From Prochlorococcus marinus str. MIT 9215 (GTDB lineage: Bacteria > Cyanobacteriota > Cyanobacteriia > PCC-6307 > Cyanobiaceae), in NCBI GenBank assembly GCA_949486985.1, contig CATBLW010000193.1, forward strand, positions 1-18,250: a stretch of DNA of 18,250 nucleotides. The letters run 5' to 3'. Below, piece after piece: positions 15,601-18,250 of the stretch. Made by a program: the position numbers and the translations under genes. The notes under the pieces were generated by a model. That model was not told the DNA's origin, searched no databases, and saw only the letters and a list, made by a program, of their open reading frames with translations. Each line of letters opens with the position of its first letter. The first letter of the stretch is position 1.

Positions 15601-17290
15601 TCACCTGCGTCGCCTCAACCTCAGGCCTTAATGGAGACCCCCTTTGACCTAGGTGCATCTCCAGGCTCATCACCAATTTTTCGCGCAGCGGATCGATCGG
15701 CGGATTCGTGACCTGAGCGAAGCGCTGCTTGAAGTAGTCGTAAAGGAGGTGGGGCTTGTCTGACAACACGGCCAAGGGGATGTCATCACCCATGCAGAAG
15801 GTGGGTTCTTTCGCCCCACCAGCCATCGCGTCGATCACAAAATCGAAATCCTCTGCAGTGAAGCCAAAAGCTGTCTGCTGCTGAAGAAGCTCAAGATTTC
15901 CAAGCTGCAAGTCTTGTTGCCAAGGCTGATTACCAAGAGTGCGTCGATTCTTCTTGAGCCATTCGCCATAGGGATGACGAGCCGCCACCTCCTGTTTGAC
16001 GTCCCAATTGCGCAGCAGGCGCCCTTGCTCAAGATCAACGGCAAGCATCTGCCCAGGGCCTAAGCGACCCTTCTCAATGATGCGACTTTCCTCAAGTTCC
16101 ACCACACCTGTTTCCGAACCCATCACCACAAAGCCATCACTGGTGATGCAGTAACGAGCGGGCCGCAGACCATTGCGATCGAGGGTGGCACCAACACTGC
16201 GACCATCAGAAAACACCAACAAAGCAGGACCATCCCAGGCCTCCTGAGTGCACGCGGAGTATTCGTAAAAGGCCTGAATCGCTGGCTTATCGACCAGTTC
16301 TGGCTGATCCCGAAAAGCCTCTGGCACCAAGGTCAGCAAGCTATCTGTAATCGGCCGACCACTGCGCACCAGCAGCTCAAGGGTGGCGTCAAGATTGGCT
16401 GAATCACTAAACGCCTCATTAACCACCGGCTTTAAATCGGCGGCGTCAGCACCCCAGACCTCATCAAGGTTGGCTTCCGTGGCCCGCGCCCAGTTGAGGT
16501 TGCCCAGAAAAGTATTGATCTCACCGTTATGCCCAAGCAAGCGCATCGGCTGAGCCAATGGCCACCGGGGCAAGGTATTGGTACTAAATCGGCGATGGTA
16601 AACAGCAAAAGCAACCTCAAAGCGAGGATCACGCAGGTCGGCATAGAACGCTGCCAACACCTCCGAACGCACCATCCCCTTGTAAACAACGGTTCTGCCA
16701 CTTAGCGAGGCGACATAGAGATCACTGTCGTTTGCACCCCAAGCTTTGCGAACCCGATCGCCAATCCGCCGTCTCAAACGAAACAACAGGGCTTCAAGGT
16801 CTTCCCCTGATGGACTGCCCTGCACCAGCCACTGCTGAATGACCGGGGCCGACTCGCAAGCAAGCTCACCGAGAACACTTGGCTCAACAGGGACATCTCG
16901 CCAACCCAAGCTGGTGAGACCAAGGGCCTCCGCCTCCTGCTCACACAAACAATGCGCCTGCTCGCGACGGCTTTGATCACGAGGCATAAACAACATGCCC
17001 AGCCCTGGAGACTGACTGATGCCTGCAGCAGTTGGCCAAACAGCCCGGAGATAAGACCAGGGGATGGCACAGAGCAACCCAGCCCCATCTCCGGAATCTC
17101 CATCACCACCACAGCCACCCCTATGTTCCATGCATACCAAGGCTCGTAATGCCTGTTGCAGGATCCAATTGCTGGCTTCGCCATGAATGTGCGCGAGAAA
17201 ACCGACACCACAGGCATCCTTCTCACCATCCACGGCAGCAGATCCACTGCTATCGCAGTAAGGCCATGGGGAACGATGGGCTTGAGACAT
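12650..17290 (-). CDS. glsF: Ferredoxin-dependent glutamate synthase
   Basis: This is the main ammonium-assimilation enzyme after glutamine synthetase: glutamine plus 2-oxoglutarate plus reduced ferredoxin give two glutamates. The product is 1546 aa. A 26-residue propeptide precedes Cys27 (KDACGVGF), the amidotransferase nucleophile exposed after processing. The glutaminase domain spans about 27-430, then the central domain, the FMN-binding synthase domain (about 830-1210; GAKPGEGGQLPG, SGHDGGTGASP), the 3Fe-4S ligands Cys1171, Cys1177 and Cys1182 (CX5CX4C), and the C-terminal GXGXG beta-helix. The insertion between FKILDDVD (residue 945) and SAIKQIASGRFG (about 975) is the ferredoxin loop, absent from NADPH-dependent GltB, so the ferredoxin type is clear. 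The YCII gene follows after 10 bp. The upstream 129 bp contain no GTA-N8-TAC NtcA box. Confidence 0.97.
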   Translation of the reverse strand: MSQAHRSPWPYCDSSGSAAVDGEKDACGVGFLAHIHGEASNWILQQALRALVCMEHRGGCGGDGDSGDGAGLLCAIPWSYLRAVWPTAAGISQSPGLGMLFMPRDQSRREQAHCLCEQEAEALGLTSLGWRDVPVEPSVLGELACESAPVIQQWLVQGSPSGEDLEALLFRLRRRIGDRVRKAWGANDSDLYVASLSGRTVVYKGMVRSEVLAAFYADLRDPRFEVAFAVYHRRFSTNTLPRWPLAQPMRLLGHNGEINTFLGNLNWARATEANLDEVWGADAADLKPVVNEAFSDSANLDATLELLVRSGRPITDSLLTLVPEAFRDQPELVDKPAIQAFYEYSACTQEAWDGPALLVFSDGRSVGATLDRNGLRPARYCITSDGFVVMGSETGVVELEESRIIEKGRLGPGQMLAVDLEQGRLLRNWDVKQEVAARHPYGEWLKKNRRTLGNQPWQQDLQLGNLELLQQQTAFGFTAEDFDFVIDAMAGGAKEPTFCMGDDIPLAVLSDKPHLLYDYFKQRFAQVTNPPIDPLREKLVMSLEMHLGQRGSPLRPEVEATQVIHLQSPILNEAEMLAVGQQGLQTTTLSTLLPVTEGPKGLGNALTRLCSEAAAAVRSGSKILILSDRGVEINSSNGDDSKALRLAGNGVNATSTYIPPLLAVGAVHHHLLKLSLRLKTSLVVDTAQCWSTHHFACLIGYGANAVCPWLTWETTRHWWQLPRTQKQIETGKLPALAIDQAQANLRKALEDGLRKILSKIGISLLASYQGAQIFEAIGIGADLIALAFKGTTSRVAGLTIHDLASETLTFHAKAFPELDRTKLEFMGFVQYRSSGEFHLNTPEMSKALHAAVRTGPGYDHFSTYKTLLENRPATALRDLITFVPAPQPLPLDQVESIESICKRFCTGGMSLGALSREAHEVLAVAMNRIGGKSNSGEGGEDPERFKILDDVDGETRSDTLPSIKGLRNGDTACSAIKQIASGRFGVTPEYLRSAKQLEIKVAQGAKPGEGGQLPGPKVDAYIARLRNSKAGVALISPPPHHDIYSIEDLAQLIHDLHQVHPAAKVSVKLVAEIGIGTIAAGVAKANADVIQISGHDGGTGASPLSSIKHAGGPWELGLTEVHRSLLENGLRDRVLLRADGGLKTGWDVLIAALLGAEEFGFGSIAMIAEGCIMARVCHTNKCPVGVATQQEVLRKRFPGIPEHVVNFFLFVAEEVRQLMSVLGVARLEDLIGRTDLLQSRNVELAKAQSLDLSCLLDPIPAAADRAWLRHAEQAHGNGLILEDQLLEDPDLKAAIEGHGRVSRSLKIVNTDRSVCARIAGEIAERHGNSGFKGQLDLNFEGAAGQSFGAFVLQGMHVSLVGESNDYVGKGINGGRITVVPPSVGNDSGNQVIIGNTCLYGATGGELFALGRAGERFAVRNSGGKAVVEGAGDHCCEYMTGGVVVVLGSTGRNVGAGMTGGVAFLLDEQDGVSARVNREIVEISELVTAEQEAIIKPLLERHADQTGSVKAREILSNWSSWKQRFKVLVPPSEKANVGLASREQVVV

Positions 17291-17374
17291 AAACCTTCGA
17301 AGGAACTGTTTCCCTTTGCAGCAGCGGTTTTGCGTCCCTAAAACGGGCGCAATTGATGATCCTAGGCAGCCGAC

Positions 17375-17415
17375 CTCCTACCAACTATTTAGGCAGGAGC
17401 CGGAGCTAGCCTCCG
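17375..17415 (+). promoter_or_regulatory. Two hairpins just upstream of the 17420 start codon
   Basis: CTCCTaCC (17375-17382) pairs with GGcAGGAG (17392-17399), with one mismatch. Next to it, CGGAG (17401-17405) pairs with CTCCG (17411-17415) around a CTAGC loop, 4 nt before the ATG. Both would hide the only purine-rich AGGAG/GGAG stretches that could serve as ribosome binding site. The pairing is visible in the sequence, but any regulatory effect is inference. Confidence 0.35.
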
Positions 17416-17419
17416 TCTC

Positions 17420-18250
17420 ATGATTGCCCCACCGCCGCCGCCGCCGCCGCCAATCGAGTTCAGAGCCTCAGAGATCATCTCTGGTGATCGGCTGAACATC
17501 GATGGGGAGGTGATTCAAGGGACTTGGCGATGGGTAGGCCCAAGCCAAGGACCGCCGAAGCAGCTTTGGTTGCCTCTTGATCTCCTCGTCGCAAGGCTGG
17601 GGTTCCGTCAGTCCATAGAACGCAGTGGCCAACAACTCCAGTGGTATGGAGGCAAGGCCGCTCTCAAATCGCTACCAAAAATCACGATTGCCGATGAAGT
17701 CACGCTCAATGTGGCCCACTGGCTGACCAGTACTGGCGCCAAGGTTCGACGCCGCAACTCAACCCTCAGCATTGAGTTCCCTACTGCTCAGATCACCCGC
17801 CTAAGAAGAGGCAAGGGCAGCATGGCGAACCGGCTCGTGCTGGACCTGACTGGTCCTGCACTCCTGCAACGGGTTGGCAATGACATGTTGCTGAACCTTG
17901 AAGCCTCTGAACGGCAAAAGAGGCAGCTTCAGCAACTCGGACTCTCACCACGCTTCCAAACCAATGGGCTCAGGCTCGTCGGCCAGGCAGAAAACCTCAG
18001 CAGCCTCACCCTCAACAAACCTTGGCGGATTGTTCTTGACGGAATTGGCAACCGCTCTGCCCAAGATTCCCTGCGTTCTCCACTGCTCAATCAGTCGATT
18101 CAAGCCCTGATCCGCCGTGGCCTGGTTATGGATTCCAAGGTGGTAAAAATTGGGGTCAAACCTCTCCAAATCAATCGCGTCGGCAGCAACCCTCAGGCTC
18201 AGGGACTTCAACTTCGACCCTTACCCCAGAGAGGCAAACAGCAGGGCCTG
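17420..18250 (+). CDS. Putative exported protein, possible phosphodiester glycosidase (5' part)
   Basis: The frame is open from the ATG at 17420 to the window edge (277 codons, no stop), so the 3' end is missing. The product begins MIAPPPPPPPIEF. It has a region resembling copper-amine-oxidase-N/stalk domains (about residues 25-120: RLNIDGE, LWLPLDLLVARLGF, ITIADEVTLNV). An AMIN-like strand pattern follows (about 125-165: LRRGKGSMANRLVLDLTGPA). Then comes IGVKPLQINRVGSNPQAQGLQLRPL near the edge. I associate that C-terminal pattern with cyanobacterial phosphodiester glycosidase (NAGPA-type, exopolysaccharide-related) proteins, whose catalytic domain would lie beyond the window. This is recalled similarity, not a search. 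No signal peptide is visible, although such domain order is usual in exported proteins. The frame opens at 17393 after a stop, leaving no room for one upstream. The gene is divergent from glsF. Confidence 0.72.
   Translation, partial: MIAPPPPPPPPIEFRASEIISGDRLNIDGEVIQGTWRWVGPSQGPPKQLWLPLDLLVARLGFRQSIERSGQQLQWYGGKAALKSLPKITIADEVTLNVAHWLTSTGAKVRRRNSTLSIEFPTAQITRLRRGKGSMANRLVLDLTGPALLQRVGNDMLLNLEASERQKRQLQQLGLSPRFQTNGLRLVGQAENLSSLTLNKPWRIVLDGIGNRSAQDSLRSPLLNQSIQALIRRGLVMDSKVVKIGVKPLQINRVGSNPQAQGLQLRPLPQRGKQQGL

Noticed and set aside
17945..18211. 88-codon minus-strand frame near the right edge
   Set aside because: It is antisense to the open plus-strand gene that starts at 17420, and its hydrophilic product shows no family pattern.

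Overview
The window is an ordinary core-genome segment of a marine picocyanobacterium. The evidence is a photosystem I psaA-psaB operon with the picocyanobacterial form of PsaA, a plant/cyanobacterial-type (CrtL) lycopene cyclase, a ferredoxin-dependent glutamate synthase, and a CbiG-CobJ fusion. Base composition is intermediate rather than AT-rich, so a marine Synechococcus or a low-light Prochlorococcus of the MIT9313/MIT9303 type fits better than a streamlined high-light Prochlorococcus. That placement is inference. I see no transposase, integrase, phage gene, CRISPR array or genomic-island signature.

Layout. At the left edge is a strong intrinsic terminator for the minus-strand psaA-psaB operon (211-4873). 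A 443-bp leader/promoter region separates psaA from a divergent gene for a secreted, repeat-rich protein of unknown function (5317-7035, plus). This is followed by the cbiG-cobJ fusion (7157-8938, plus). A non-coding stretch with a 13-bp tandem repeat (9010-9120) lies between cobJ and the convergent crtL (9209-10489, minus). Upstream of crtL are a small membrane-anchored hypothetical gene (10698-10982, minus) and tRNA-Pro(CGG) (11202-11275, minus). Then come lipA (11343-12227, plus), a convergent YCII-domain gene (12331-12639, minus) directly downstream of glsF (12650-17290, minus), and the 5' part of a divergent gene (17420 to the window edge, plus).

How the genes relate. PsaA/PsaB form the photosystem I reaction-centre core that reduces ferredoxin. 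GlsF uses reduced ferredoxin to assimilate ammonium into glutamate. CrtL makes cyclic carotenoids for photosynthetic membranes, CbiG-CobJ contributes to the corrin ring of cobamides, and LipA makes the lipoyl cofactor. These are housekeeping functions and do not form one dedicated system.

I found no convincing new biological system. The points most worth a second look are the absence of any ATG/GTG/TTG start for the full CbiG-CobJ reading frame, two arrays of pentapeptide repeats in the unknown secreted protein beside psaA, the 13-bp intergenic tandem repeats, a 10-bp duplication covering the psaA stop codon, and a long hairpin between tRNA-Pro and lipA.
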